From NCBI GenBank assembly GCA_020002185.1, contig CM034531.1:84256183-84320182 (forward strand): a stretch of 64,000 bases of DNA, read 5' to 3'. Below are positions 47,322 through 58,679 of the stretch, piece by piece. The stretch is from Paraescarpia echinospica (Eukaryota > Annelida > Polychaeta > Sabellida > Siboglinidae). The notes below the pieces were generated by a model. That model was not told the origin of the DNA. It saw nothing but the letters and a program-made list of their open reading frames with translations, and did not search any database. Position numbers and translations under genes: made by a program. Within the stretch, counting starts at the first letter, position 1. Each line of letters opens with the position of its first letter.

Positions 47322-50105
47322 GATTTAACACGATTTAACAAGATTGCCATCCTGAGAATTAACTCTAGATGGCAGGTGGACAAGGAAGCCTTTTGGCTTA
47401 TCGAGAGTCCTACTCTTTTATCTACATATATCCAGCCCTTCTGAGGTATGTGTCGATTTTATTTTTAAACATATTCACACTACTAGCACCCACACAATCA
47501 TCAGATAATCTCTTCCATTCATTCACAGTCCTTTGTCAAAATGAGAACTTTCTTACGTCTAATCTACAATGCTCCTTTACTAATGTAACTTCATGTCCTC
47601 TAGTCTTTCTTTCTTAACTAAAAAAAACATATTTATATCAATATTTTCATAACCATTCAATATTTTAAACACTTCTATCTGATCTCCTCTCAATCTCCTG
47701 GTCTCTAGTGTTGTTAAACCACATTCTTTTAGGCGTTTTTCGTAACCAAGATCCCTCAGTTTTTGTATCATTTTAGTCGCTCTCCTCTGTACTCTTTCTA
47801 GCATATCTATGTCCTTCTTGCGGTATGGCCTCCACGCTTGTATACAATATTCTAAATGAGGCCTAACTATTGTTTTGTACAGCGGTATTATTAGTACTTT
47901 TTCTTTATCTTTATAAGCTATATTTCGCCTAATCAATCCAAGGATTTGATTTCCTTTTGAAGTTGCAATTCCACACTTCTCTGAAACCGTCATGTCAGCA
48001 CTAATTGTCAGCCCTAAGTCTTTTTCTTTTACAGTAGTATACTTAGTACAGTTCCCCCCATTGTATATTCTACATATTCGTTCCCATGTCCTGTGTGAAG
48101 GCATTTACATTTCCCAAAATTGAACAACATTTGCCACTTTTCAGACCATTTTATCAACCCCTCAAGATCATCTTGTAAATGCTGTCTATCTCCATCACTT
48201 TTAATCCTTCTAAATACTTTTGTATCATCTGCAAAATTAAAAACCTTGCTAGCTATATCATCGTCCAAATCGTTTATACATATTAAGAATAACATAGGTC
48301 CCAGTACTGATCCCTGTGGAACCCCACTCAAAACTGATTTCCAGTTTGAAGCCTCCCCCATCAACAACTACCCGTTGTCTTCTGTCAATCAGCCATTTTT
48401 CTATCCAGTTAATTATACCATTTCCTATGCCATGGGCCTTTAGTTTAAGCAGTAATCTTTGAAGTGGCACTTTGTCGAATGCTTTTTGAAAATCTAAGTA
48501 GATGATATCTACTGGTGATCCATCATCTACCCACTTAGTGATATCTTCCAAAAAACACAACATATTTGTTAAGCATGACCTCGCTTTTAGAAACCCATGT
48601 TGAGATGGGTTTATCAAGTTATGTTTAACAAGAAAATCCACCATGTGATCTTTAATTAGTCTTTCTAATAATTTATAAATCACCGAAGTTAAACTAACTG
48701 GTCTATAATTATTGGACTTATTTCTCAAACCTTTTTTAAATAACGGTATAATTCTAATGACAAATTGAAAACTGTTGCAAGCGGTATGCTAATTTGTTCT
48801 ACAATTTCTAATAGTAGTTTGGGTGGAATACCATCCACTCCAAATATTTATTATCCTTCATAGCCCTAATTTTCTTAGCTACCATTTCTGGGGTTACAAT
48901 TAACTGTCTTAAATAGTCTGATTCTGCCCCCTTGAACTTAGCCTCTGGTACTGGCAGTGAACTAATGTCTTCTCTGGTAAACACTGAACTAAAATACTCA
49001 TTCAGGTCTTCAGCCATTAAGAATCCTTCTGATATTATATTTCCAGCACTATCTTCTAGAGGACTGACCTTATCCTGAACTTTCTGTTTGCTTCGAACAT
49101 AGCATAAAAACTCTTGCTGTCATGTTTTATATTACAAGCTAATTTATGTTCATAGCTTCTCTTTGAATTTCTAATTTCAGCTGTAGCTTGGTTTAGTGCT
49201 TCTTTATAAATGTTGTAGTCTTCGTCATTTCCAGTACGTCTATATGACTTCCACATAATTTGTTTATACTTAATTTTTCTAATGGCTTCTTTCGATAAGT
49301 GTTTCTTTTTGGACCGCTTCCTGTGTTTTTTTAAGGGAACAAATTTGGCGATGATGCATTCAATTTCACTCTAAGATATTCCAGCATTCTGTTGCTGTCT
49401 TATTCTTCAGTGTGTCATTCCAGTCTATCTTTGCTAAATATTTCCTTATGTCCTTATATTTTCCTTTGTGGAAATTTCTCCTGTACTGCTTTTTACTATT
49501 CCTTTCTGATTTTACTTTGATGGTAAAATGTATCTGGTTGTGATCACTATTCCCCAGTGGCTTACATATCCTGACATTGTCAGCTAAATCATTCTGTGAG
49601 GACAAAACTATGTCTAACACATTCTCTCCCCTGGTTGGTTCTAGCACATATTGAGAAAGGAAACTATCTTGTACTAAAACTAAAAACTTGTGGTCCTCAC
49701 TCCCCATACTCTGAAGAGATTTCCATTGTATATGCCCATGGTTAAAATCCCCCATAATAACACAGTCCCGTTTGCTCACTTCCCTTATAGCGTTTTGTAT
49801 TTTTTCATTCTCTTCTATGTTTATGTTTGGACTTCGATAAACTAATCCAACTGTTAACGTTGAGTTTCCTGTAAATATGTTACACCAAACAGCTTCTTCA
49901 CAATCTGCTTCTCTGTCTAATTTTATTTCATAAGCCTGGAAATAAAATATCTTTCCTAAACATTACATATCCTGTCAGTCCCAATTCGGCATCTGATATA
50001 TCGGTGGTTGCCCATGATTCGGTTATACCTATTATGTGAGGGTCAATATCTTCTGCCATAATGTTTAGTTCATTTCTTTTGTTTGCATTGATGCATGTAA
50101 ACTAG
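47322..50105 (-). mobile_element. CR1-type LINE copy 3, 5'-truncated
   Basis: Minus strand. It starts (3' end) with tandem TTGTTAAATC-like units. C-terminal and RT frames are broken (48104-47580, 48367-48029, 48728-48258, 49017-48808). The ORF2 linker is at 49256-49056 and the endonuclease at 49779-49366, with GDFNHGHIQW, DIVLSSQND and the intact catalytic SDHN that copy 4 has lost. Small internal deletions of about 40 bp near 48752 and about 50 bp near 49938 are visible against the other copies. The 5' end abuts the HADNC-family pseudogene. Confidence 0.9.
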
Positions 50106-50109
50106 CTGA

Positions 50110-51138
50110 TGTTCGAGCTTGCTCACTTATATTATTTCGGCATTTGCAGAGACAGCTAGTGCCATTTAGTTGTCATGAGGCCGAAAACGGATTTGTGCTG
50201 GTTTTGCAAGAAGAATATAACTATGATTTTGAGTGCCACAAATGTGTCTGATGAACCCAAGGATGAGGCATTCCTCAAAGCCCAAGATCACTTGGCCACA
50301 GCTACGACTGAAAGAGAGTTTTATCAGGCAAAACAGGATGCAGGAGTTGTGGAGCAAGTCCATTTCCCTACCGATCCTTTACAGCCAGGTCCAATTTACA
50401 TTAAAACACAAAGAAAGTGTGGGATTTTTGGAGTAATGTGCGAGGCCATTCCATGCCAAGTTAATTTCTTGATCGGCAACTCGGTACAATGTGGGAAAGG
50501 AGCCAATACTGTGATCAGTCTCCTTCATTATTTTTCGAAAACTATGGTATGGGAGAAAAACATGTACATCTGCATGCTGACAACTGTAGTGGTCAAAATA
50601 AAAACACCTACTTTCTGTGGTATCTGATGTGGAGATGTCTGACAGGTTGTCATGTTTCTGCTACTATGAATTTTCTCTAAGTAGGCCACACCAAATTGAG
50701 CCCAGACTGGGCATTTGGCTTATTGTAGAGAAAATTCCGGGTATCAGAAGTGAAGTGCTTGTCAGACATATCAGAGGTTATGCGAGCCAGCTCCAACGTT
50801 AATGTGGCTCAGCTTTACGGTATTGAACATGAAGAAGTGTTTGTCCCTGTTTGCAAATTCAAAGGTTTGATAAAATCAAAAGGTTTCATTATTTCAAGTT
50901 TACAGCTTCAACAATTCTTACCCATAAACAATATAGTAATACTGAAGAACTCAAATGTGACCTGGCAAAGCAGACAACACGACACCTAGATGTTAATGAA
51001 ATGCCTGAGGTAATTGTGCCCCCTGGTCTCTCGGCTCAGTGACAGTGGTATTTACATGTTGAAATAAGAGAGTTTCTGCCCCACCAATACCAAAATGTTG
51101 TAGCACCACTACCAACAGTGGATAAGCCAAAGAAATGA
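50110..51138 (+). pseudogene. HADNC-GQNKN family protein, decayed (DUF7869-like)
   Basis: Plus-strand pieces appear in family order: MRPKTDLCWFCKKN (50175); QVHFPTDPLQPGPIY and QRKCGIFGVMCEAIPCQVNFL; a one-base loss in a T run near 50535; HVHLHADNCSGQNKNTYFLW (from 50489); a stop then VGHTKLSPDWAFGLL; NVNVAQLYGIEHEEVFVPV; RFHYFKFTAS; and EVIVPPGLSAQ, with stops to 51138. From memory, this is the family with an H-D-N-C-GQN motif curated as DUF7869. I infer that the Asp-containing motif suggests a DDE-type transposase core, but this is unproven. The N-terminal part is cut off where CR1 copy 3 ends. At least one frameshift and four stops show it is dead. Confidence 0.7.
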
Positions 51139-51146
51139 TGAACTTA

Positions 51147-51923
51147 TAAAAATGGGCCAACTGGCCCTGAAGTCCTTTGGACTAATACGTCTATATGTGA
51201 CCCCGGCTGACCAAATGAGTGATAAGTCGGAAAAATTGTAACATTGTTTTCTTACATCCTTGTAAAGGTTTGGTAGGGTGCTTTACACGGCTTCAAAAAT
51301 TATGACTGCTACAAAAATTGGCAAAGGTATGGAGCATTGAACATGGTAGGGGTCAAAAAGTGAAAATGAAGAAAACGGCTGTTGAAATTATATGTGCAAA
51401 TTGATTGCATGGAAATATTACATGCACAACATTGAAATGTGGCACACAGTATGTAATATGTATGTTATGTTGCAATGATACACTGGAAGTACAAATGTGC
51501 TGCTACAAAGACTTATCAGATTATGTCTTCATGTATAAAACTAAGAGGACAGATTATTTGAGAGCAAGATAGACTCACTGTTTGACACAGTTTATAACCT
51601 ACAGGCAACTGTCCAGTTTAACAGGGGTCTAGTGGCTTAATGCTGTCTATTGACACAAGCTACTGCCAGTGACCAATTACAGATTAGTCACAGTTTCCAT
51701 CAAACAATAGCAGGCAGAGAATCTTAGCTCCACAGCTGGGTGTAATACACAACCAGAGCCACCACTGATTCATGGTCAAGTAGATTAGCTCAATGCACCA
51801 ACTAAGACAATACACAACACTGCAAGTGACAGTGTCCAGAGTGAGGCCTAAGCAGTGTCCTCATTGCTGAATAGATCAATTAAACCTGCCAAGTGGGTGA
51901 CATTCTGCACAAGTGTTCATTAA
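51147..51923. repeat. Second copy of the 7.77-8.54 kb repeat
   Basis: Collinear, same-orientation match to 7768-8541 with scattered substitutions and small indels, for example loss of a short stretch near 51390 and an extra ACAATACACAAC-like piece near 51808. It ends exactly at TTAA (51920-51923), where a CCC-starting sequence replaces the TGCTCAGTGATTG seen after the same TTAA at 8538-8541. Confidence 0.9.
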
Positions 51924-52150
51924 CCCTCTCCTGGTCAGAACGCCCGAATCAACCCGACTCCCACTCACGGCCAGAACGCCCGAATACGCCCGAATACAGG
52001 GGCACATTTAAACTGGTACCGCGAAACAGTGTCATGCAATAACGGCAATTTATTTCGGCAGTTAACATATAATAATATTGAAGTTTCACTGGGAAGCGTC
52101 AAATGATGAAATGATGGCGATTTCCGTGACTAAATAGAACCAATCATAAT
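51920..52150 (+). mobile_element. Possible piggyBac-like left terminus
   Basis: TTAA followed by CCCTCTCCTGGTCAGAACG interrupts the duplicated repeat at a TTAA that is uninterrupted in the other copy. Short repeats of AGAACGCCCGAAT follow (51936, 51977). No matching right end was found in the window. The CR1 copy 4 that follows may have inserted into it. Confidence 0.45.
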
Positions 52151-52732
52151 TCATTTGGGGGACTTCCGGTGGTGAATTGATTTGAATTTGGTGCAGCAAA
52201 CTTGCGAAAATATAAGGATATTTGATCAAGATAAGTGATATTATTGAGCGTATAGGATACATAACGTAATTATAGATATATATTAAGCAATATTTTTTTT
52301 TTTAAGTTAGCTAGAGGGAGTAATCTAGGGTAGATTAAAAGTAGGCGATTTGCGAGCGATAATTGGGGACGTTAATGTAATCGGAACGTTGTTTACAAAG
52401 TAGGTCACTGGCGAAGTTAGCGTACCGTGAACGACAATAGAATAGCGTTATTTGAGAAAATCGGTGTAGTTAGATGAGTAATTAAAACCTGAAATAGCAA
52501 TCTTTTAAAGTGTATAATAGTACACAGGAAACAGTCTTTGTAAAGACTACCTTGTATCTAAGCCTAACTTGAATACATTGTCATCGACATCGTAACTAGG
52601 TAAGGCACGGTGTGTCACTGTGTGTTAACAAATATAACTAACTATAACCTAAACAATCTGGTGTAAATTGTACACAGAAAAGTCTTTTCAAAGACTACAT
52701 AAAAACTACTTTGAACATAAATAAATTCTGAT

Positions 52733-54127
52733 ATGGCACCTTGCAAGCGGCAACTCAGGGCAAAACGACACCTAGTTTGCAACGACTGCCAGAGCTGGGT
52801 GGATTTTGCGTTGTCTGGCTGTCCAAAATCATGGGCAGAGACCAAAGATGACGGATTCACCTTTCGGTGTATGGGGTGTTTGAGGGTGGAATGTCTGATG
52901 AAGGAGGTGTGTAAGTTGACGGATATAGTGAAGGAGATGGAGGCGAGACTCAACATAGAAATAGATGGAGCAGAGAGGGATGACGCGGAGAGAGTTGAGA
53001 ATTCTACAACACAGAAGGAGCAGAGTTGTGACACGGAGACTGAAGAAAGGAGACTGAGAGGAAGGAAGGTGACCGGTGTGAAGGAACAAGACATTGAGAA
53101 AACAGAGGGACGGAGGAAAAGTGTTCGGCAGAGGAAAAGAAAACGGGCCAGTGGGGATAGATCAGCAGGTAGTCAGACTGTAGAGAACGAGGAGAGACAC
53201 GACAGCGATACAGGTGGTGAAGAGGTAGATACCACAGAGGCAGTTGGTAAGACTGTGAGACAGAAGACTGATGGAAGAAGACAGAGTGTTCAGCAAAAAA
53301 CAGAAAACATGACAGGCGTGAAGGTGACAGGGGAGAAAGTGACCGTAGTGAAGGAGGTAGCCAGGGAAAAGGGACGGGAGAGGAGAGAAGAAAATGTGAT
53401 GGGAGGAAAGAAGGGACGAAAGGAAGTGAGAGTAAATGTGCTAGAAGAGAAGATGACAGGAGGAAAGGGGACAAGAGAAAACGCGACAGGAAAGAAGGGA
53501 ATGGAAGAGAATGTGACAGGAGAGAAGATGACAAGAGGAAAAGACAACAACCAGACATATGCAAACCGGAGGAGCTACTCCGAGGCAGTGATTGAGGGGG
53601 CAAAGAGAAAAGAGAGAGTGTTTATGGGCGATTCAATTCTGAGAAAAACAGACAAGACTATATGCGAGGGGAAGGACGTTGTTGTATGTCTACCGGGGGC
53701 TAGGATAGAGCATGTGACCGAAAGGGTAGAGAAGGTATTGGGGCATGGCAAGGGAGGGTCTATACTAGTACACGTTGGGACAAACAATGCAGACAAGGAG
53801 GGAACAACTGGTATAGTTCAGAAGTACAGACATCTAGTGAGGAAGCTAAAGAAGACAAGAGTGGAACAGGTTATTCTCTCAGGAATTTTGCCAGTAATGG
53901 GAGGAAGGGGGGCAAGATACAGAAACTGTAAGAGGATGGCGATCAACGCACTAGTTGAGCAGATGTGTGAGGAAGAGGGCGTGGGATTCATAGATTTATG
54001 GGGGTACTTTGTTGGGAGAGAAGATATGTACATGAGAGATGGCCTCCATCTAAGTGGAAAGGGGCAGCAGTATTCTCAGAGAATCTGCTGCGATCTGTTG
54101 ACAGTGGGACAGGTTGCATCTATTTAA
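52733..54127 (+). CDS. CR1 ORF1 protein with PHD-like finger and SGNH esterase
   Basis: A 464-residue open frame, intact. Residues 16-49 hold C16-x2-C19, C30 and C46-x2-C49 with W22 and W34, a PHD-like zinc-binding region as found in CR1 ORF1 proteins. A short amphipathic helix follows at about 52-75. Residues about 80-285 are low-complexity, basic and acidic, with repeated VTGEK/MTGGK-type blocks. An SGNH/GDSL hydrolase domain spans about 295-460: GDS with nucleophile Ser301 (after D300), GTNN at 349-352, and DGLH with D436 and H439. CR1 ORF1 proteins bind the RNA. The esterase activity is established in a few CR1-group elements and its role there is not settled. The catalytic residues are all present here, unlike copy 2 where GDS is GES. 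Start chosen at the ATG giving the finger intact. Confidence 0.85.
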   Translation: MAPCKRQLRAKRHLVCNDCQSWVDFALSGCPKSWAETKDDGFTFRCMGCLRVECLMKEVCKLTDIVKEMEARLNIEIDGAERDDAERVENSTTQKEQSCDTETEERRLRGRKVTGVKEQDIEKTEGRRKSVRQRKRKRASGDRSAGSQTVENEERHDSDTGGEEVDTTEAVGKTVRQKTDGRRQSVQQKTENMTGVKVTGEKVTVVKEVAREKGRERREENVMGGKKGRKEVRVNVLEEKMTGGKGTRENATGKKGMEENVTGEKMTRGKDNNQTYANRRSYSEAVIEGAKRKERVFMGDSILRKTDKTICEGKDVVVCLPGARIEHVTERVEKVLGHGKGGSILVHVGTNNADKEGTTGIVQKYRHLVRKLKKTRVEQVILSGILPVMGGRGARYRNCKRMAINALVEQMCEEEGVGFIDLWGYFVGREDMYMRDGLHLSGKGQQYSQRICCDLLTVGQVASI

Positions 54128-57015
54128 ACTAAATTCGCAGGGGGGACTCGCAGAGAAGCCTGAAACTGGAGGCATACATAAAGGCAGCAAAAATAATTCA
54201 GCAAAGAACAGTCTGGAAAACTGTTCTGAAGCTGGGTATAAATGTGTTTGTTTAAATGCAAGGAGTATAGTAAACAAAAGAAATGAACTAAACATTATGG
54301 TAGAAGATATTGACCCTCACATAATAGGTATAACCGAATCATGGGCAACCACCGATATATCAGATGCCGAATTGGGACTGACAGGATATGTAATGTTTAG
54401 GAAAGATAGAATAGGAAGAAGGGGAGGTGGAGTTATTTTATATATTAAAGAATCTATCCAGGCTTATGAAATAAAATTAGACAGAGAAGCAGATTGCGAA
54501 GAAGCTGTTTGGTGTAACATAGTTACAGGAAACTCAACGTTAACGGTTGGATTAGTTTATCGAAGTCCAAACATAAGCATAGAAGAGAATGAAAAAATAC
54601 AAAACGCTATAAGGGAAGTAAGCAAACGGGACTGTATTATTATGGGGGATTTTAACCATGGGCATATACAATGGAAATCTCTACAGAGTATGGGGAGTGA
54701 GGACCACAAGTTTTTAGTTTTAGTACAAGATAGTTTCCTTTCTCAACATGTGCTAGAACCAACCAGGGGAGAGAATGTGTTAGACTTAGTTTTGTCCTCA
54801 CAGAATGAATTAGTTGACAATGTTAAATTATGTGAGCCTCTGGGAAGTAGTATCACAACCAGATACATTTTACCATTAAAGTAAAATCAGAAAGAAATAA
54901 TAAAAAGCAGTTGAGGAGAAATTTCCACAAAGGAAGATATAAGGAAATGAGGAAATATTTAGCAAAGATAGACTGGAATAATACACTGAAGAATAAGACA
55001 GCAACAGAATGCTGGAATATCTTAAAGAATGAAATAGAGTGCATAGTAGATAAATTTGTTCCCTTCAAAAAACAAGGGAAACGGACCAGAAAGAAATACT
55101 TATCGAAAGAAGCCATTAGAAAAATTAAGTATAAACAAATGATGTGGAAGTCATATAGACGTACTGGAAATTACGAAGACTACAACATTTATAAAGAAGC
55201 ATTAAACCAAAAACTACAGCTGAAATTAAATTCAAAGAGAAGCTATGAACATAGAATTAGCTTGTAATATAAAACATGACAGCAAGAGTTTTGTATGTAT
55301 GTTCAGAAACAAACAGAAAGTTCAGGACAAAGGTCAGGTCCTCCCCTAGAGGTAGTGCTGGAAATATAATATCAGAAGGATTCTTAATGGCACGAAGACC
55401 TAAATAGGTGTATTTTAGTTCAGTGTTTACAGAGACACTAGTTCACTGCCAGTACCAGAGAGGCTAAGTTCAAGAGGGGCAGAATCAGACTATTTAAGAC
55501 AGTTAATTGTAACCCGAGAAATGGTAGCTAAGAAAATTAGGGCTATGAAGGATAATAAATCACCTGGAGTGGATGGTATTCCACCCAAACTACTATTGGA
55601 AATTGTAGAACAAATTAGCATGCCGCTTGCAACAGTTTTCAACTTGTCATTAGAAGAGTGAGTGGTTCCTTTAGACTGGAAAGAAGCAAACATTATACCG
55701 TTATTCAAAAAAGGTTCGAGAAACAAGTCAAATAATTATAGACCAGTTAGTTTAACATCGGTGATTTGTAAATTATTAGAAAGACTAATTAAAGATCACA
55801 TGGTGGATTTTCTTGTTAAACATAACTTGATAAACCCATCTCAACATGGGTTTCTAAAAGCGAGGTCATGCTTAACAAATATGTTATGTTTTTTGGAAGA
55901 TATCACTAAGAGAGTGGGTAGATGATGGATCACCGAAAGTAGATATCATCTACTTAGATTTTTCAAAAGCTTTTCGACAAAGTACCATCAGAGATTACTG
56001 CTTAAACTAAAGGCCATGGCATAGGAAATGGTATAATTAACTGGATAGAAAAATGGCTGATTGACAGAAGACAACGGGTAGTTGTTGATGGGGAGGCTTC
56101 AAACTGGAAATCAGTTTTGAGTGGGGTTCCACAGGGATCAGTACTGGGACCTATATTATTATTAATATATATAAACGATTTGGACGATGATATAGCTAGC
56201 AAGGTGTTGAAATTTGCAGATGATACAAAAGTGTTTAGAAGGATTAAAAGTGATGGGGATAGACAGCATTTACAAGATGATCTTGACAGGTTGATCAAAT
56301 GGTCTGAAAAGTGGCAAATGTTGTTCAATTTTGGGAAATGTAAATGCCTTCACACAGGACATGGGAACGAATATGTAGAATATACAATGGGGGGAACTGT
56401 ACTAAGTACTACTGTAAAAGAAAAAGACTTGGGGCTGACAATTAGTGCTGACATGAAGGTTTCAGAGCGTGTGGAATTGCAGCAAAGGAAATCAAATCTT
56501 GGATTGATTAGCGAAATATAGCATATAAAGAAAAAGAACTAATAATACCGCTGTACAAAACAATAGTTAGGCCTCATTTAGAATATTGTATACAAGCGTG
56601 GAGGCCATACCGCAAGAAGGACATAGATATGCTAGAAAGAGTACAGAGGAGAGCGACTAAAATGATACCAAAACTGAGGGATCTTAGTTATGAAAAACGC
56701 CTAAAAGAATGTGGTTTAACAACACTAGAGACCAGGAGATTGAGAGGAGATCAGATAGAAGTGTTTAAAATATTGAATGGTTATGAAAATATTGATAGAA
56801 ATATGTTTTTTTCAGTTAAGAAAGATAGAAAGACTAGAGGACATGAAGTTACATTAGTAAAGGAGCAGTGTAGATTAGACGTGAGAAAGTTCTCATTTTC
56901 ACAAAGGACTGTGAATGAATGGAACAGATTATCTGATGATTGTGTGGGTGCTAGTAGTGTGAATATGTTTAAAAATAAAATCGACACATACCTCAGAAGG
57001 GCTGGATATATGTAG
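54114..57015 (+). pseudogene. CR1 ORF2 (endonuclease-RT), broken
   Basis: The APE-type endonuclease occupies about 54114-54884: CLNARSIVNKRNEL, ITESW, GGGVILYIK, VGLVYRSPN, GDFNHGHIQW and DLVLSS. A single missing base at about 54850 shifts the frame within the final catalytic SDHN motif, which copies 2 and 3 retain as NDHN and SDHN. A linker follows (54911-55267), then degraded sequence. The RT begins at about 55505. A stop at about 55659 (GGA to TGA in LEEGVVPL) and further frameshifts (near 55905, 55970 and 56010) precede an open RT stretch 56117-56521 with [10 protein letters not shown] and FADDTK at about 56213-56227. The C-terminus is in frame at 56629-57015. Not functional. Confidence 0.9.
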
Positions 57016-57112
57016 ATAAAAGGGTTGGACTCTAGATAAGCCAAAGGGTTTCCTTGTCCACCTGCCATCTAGAGTTAATTCTCTGGATGGCAATCTTGTT
57101 AAATCTTGTTAA

Positions 57113-57397
57113 ATCTAGATGCTAGTGGAGTTGTTTTGTTTAATGAAGCTGATATTTGCACAGAAAACGCTAAAATTAGGGATAACTATTACTTGTGAAA
57201 TTGTACATGATTGTTGATAATAATATTATCCAACAAGAAATTAGATACTGATTACATTTTGTACAAGGGTCAGATTTTGTTATTTTAAAGTTGCATTGTA
57301 TTATGAGCTATTTGCTGCCATATTTATCAGTTGGCATTTGCTATTTAAAATATTGCCGATCTCAGAATGCAACACTTAATTTGAGTATGTTTTACAA
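57113..57397. other. Spacer
   Basis: No feature identified. Confidence 0.3.
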
Positions 57398-57480
57398 AAT
57401 AAATAAATAAATAAATATACTTATATAGCGCCAACTCTAGTTAGAAACTATTCAAGGCGCTTTACATGTAAAATAGTAAT
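57398..57480 (-). repeat. SINE/LINE-type 3' tail with (AAAT)n
   Basis: AAATAAATAAATAAATA then ACTTATATAGCGCCAACTC and AAGGCGCTTTACATG. In reverse complement this is the CGCTATATAAGT(TTTA)n type of 3' tail seen in many invertebrate retroposons. No body was recognised. Confidence 0.55.
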
Positions 57481-58679
57481 AAATCCAAAAAGTTATTAAT
57501 TAAATAAAAAAAATGATATTAAAAACAAATATCTTTAAATATTAGTATTATCATGTTATGTAAACAAAAGATAATTGATAAAAGCTTAATGCCAAGTCTA
57601 AAAGTCACAATACTAATCTTTGCATTCAAATATGCTTTACTATTATTTAGATTTTCGAAAACGTTCACATGATAGTACACTCTCAAATACTAGCTTTATA
57701 TTATGTATTTCTACTATACATAATAACTCATCAAGTAGTTTACAACGGAAATTTGAGTATAATTAATTTAATTGTCTAAACCTTTCATAAAACAACGGCG
57801 CCGAAACGACCAATATTCGCCAGTACTTGTCGCATCGGCAACGATACCACTTCGGCGACGATACAATTTCAGCGAATTTGTTTTCAAAATGCAACCAGTG
57901 CGACCGAATTGTTCCGCCGAAGCCACCAACTTTTGCCCCCTAGCCGAAGCGGTAAGGCAGCCGAAACTTCCTGATGCAAAAACAAAAAACGAAAAACGAG
58001 TGGTGCTGCAATCGTTTTTCGTTTTCCGTTCTGATGCAGTAAAAACAAAAAAAGGTTTGTTTAATCGTTATTTAGTTTTTTTTAACATGTATTAGAAATA
58101 CCGCGTATAGTAGATTTCGTTTTTCGTATTTCAAATATGAAAACGAAAAACGAACATTGTTTGCTTTTTCTTTTTTGTTCGCAAATTTCAAAACGAACCT
58201 GTGTGGGTTGTTTTTGAGTAAAAGGTTGCATTAGGACTATTTGAAGTTGTTAGCCAATTATTTCGTTAATTGTCTTATCTTTCTTGTGTGTCGTACACGA
58301 ACATTACACGATTGCATTATTGGTAAATTGGATAGTATAATATTGGAAATACTATTGGCCAGAACATCTCGCTAGTACATTTTTGTAAGGGTGTGTCATG
58401 CGTGAATTCCGCTGACGGCTAGAACTGAAGGTTCCTTGCCCCTGTTGTCGCGATTTGTACAGCCCCTTCATTCAAACATGTCATGAGACTACGAATTGTT
58501 TGTCGGGCCTGAGACAATCATGCGGTTTCAATTGACTGGAAGCGCGCAATGTACGACTACTATTAGTGACGGCTGCGACTTGTCGAGACAATTGTAGTCT
58601 GAATCGTAAGTGCAGTAGCTCTGTGCAGGGCGAAATTCGCTGTTATTATTGTGTTGACTCATCGATTTTGTGTCACTGA
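57481..58679. other. Unassigned, with CGTTTTTCG inverted repeats
   Basis: Two inverted repeats share the same core. AAAACGAAAAACGA pairs with TCGTTTTTCGTTTT around 57987-58025. TTCGTTTTTCGTATTTCA pairs imperfectly with the AACGAAAAACGAA segment around 58117-58154. CTGATGCA followed by A-rich sequence flanks the first. A 107-codon frame (57772-58095) runs through the first and has no recognised motif. Confidence 0.6.

Larger units (their letters stand above)
52151..57112 (+). mobile_element. CR1-type LINE copy 4, near full length
   Basis: The only plus-strand, nearly complete copy. It has a 5' untranslated region to 52732 (true start uncertain, between about 51924 and 52200), intact ORF1 (52733-54127), broken ORF2 (54114 to about 57015), a short 3' UTR, and the terminal tandem CTTGTTAAAT at 57096-57115. 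ORF1 and ORF2 overlap by about 14 bp in different frames, suggesting reinitiation or frameshift translation. It is the reference for the other three copies. Confidence 0.9.

Noticed and set aside
52829..53603. Long minus-strand frames opposite CR1 ORF1
   Set aside because: Antisense shadows of the low-complexity basic region.
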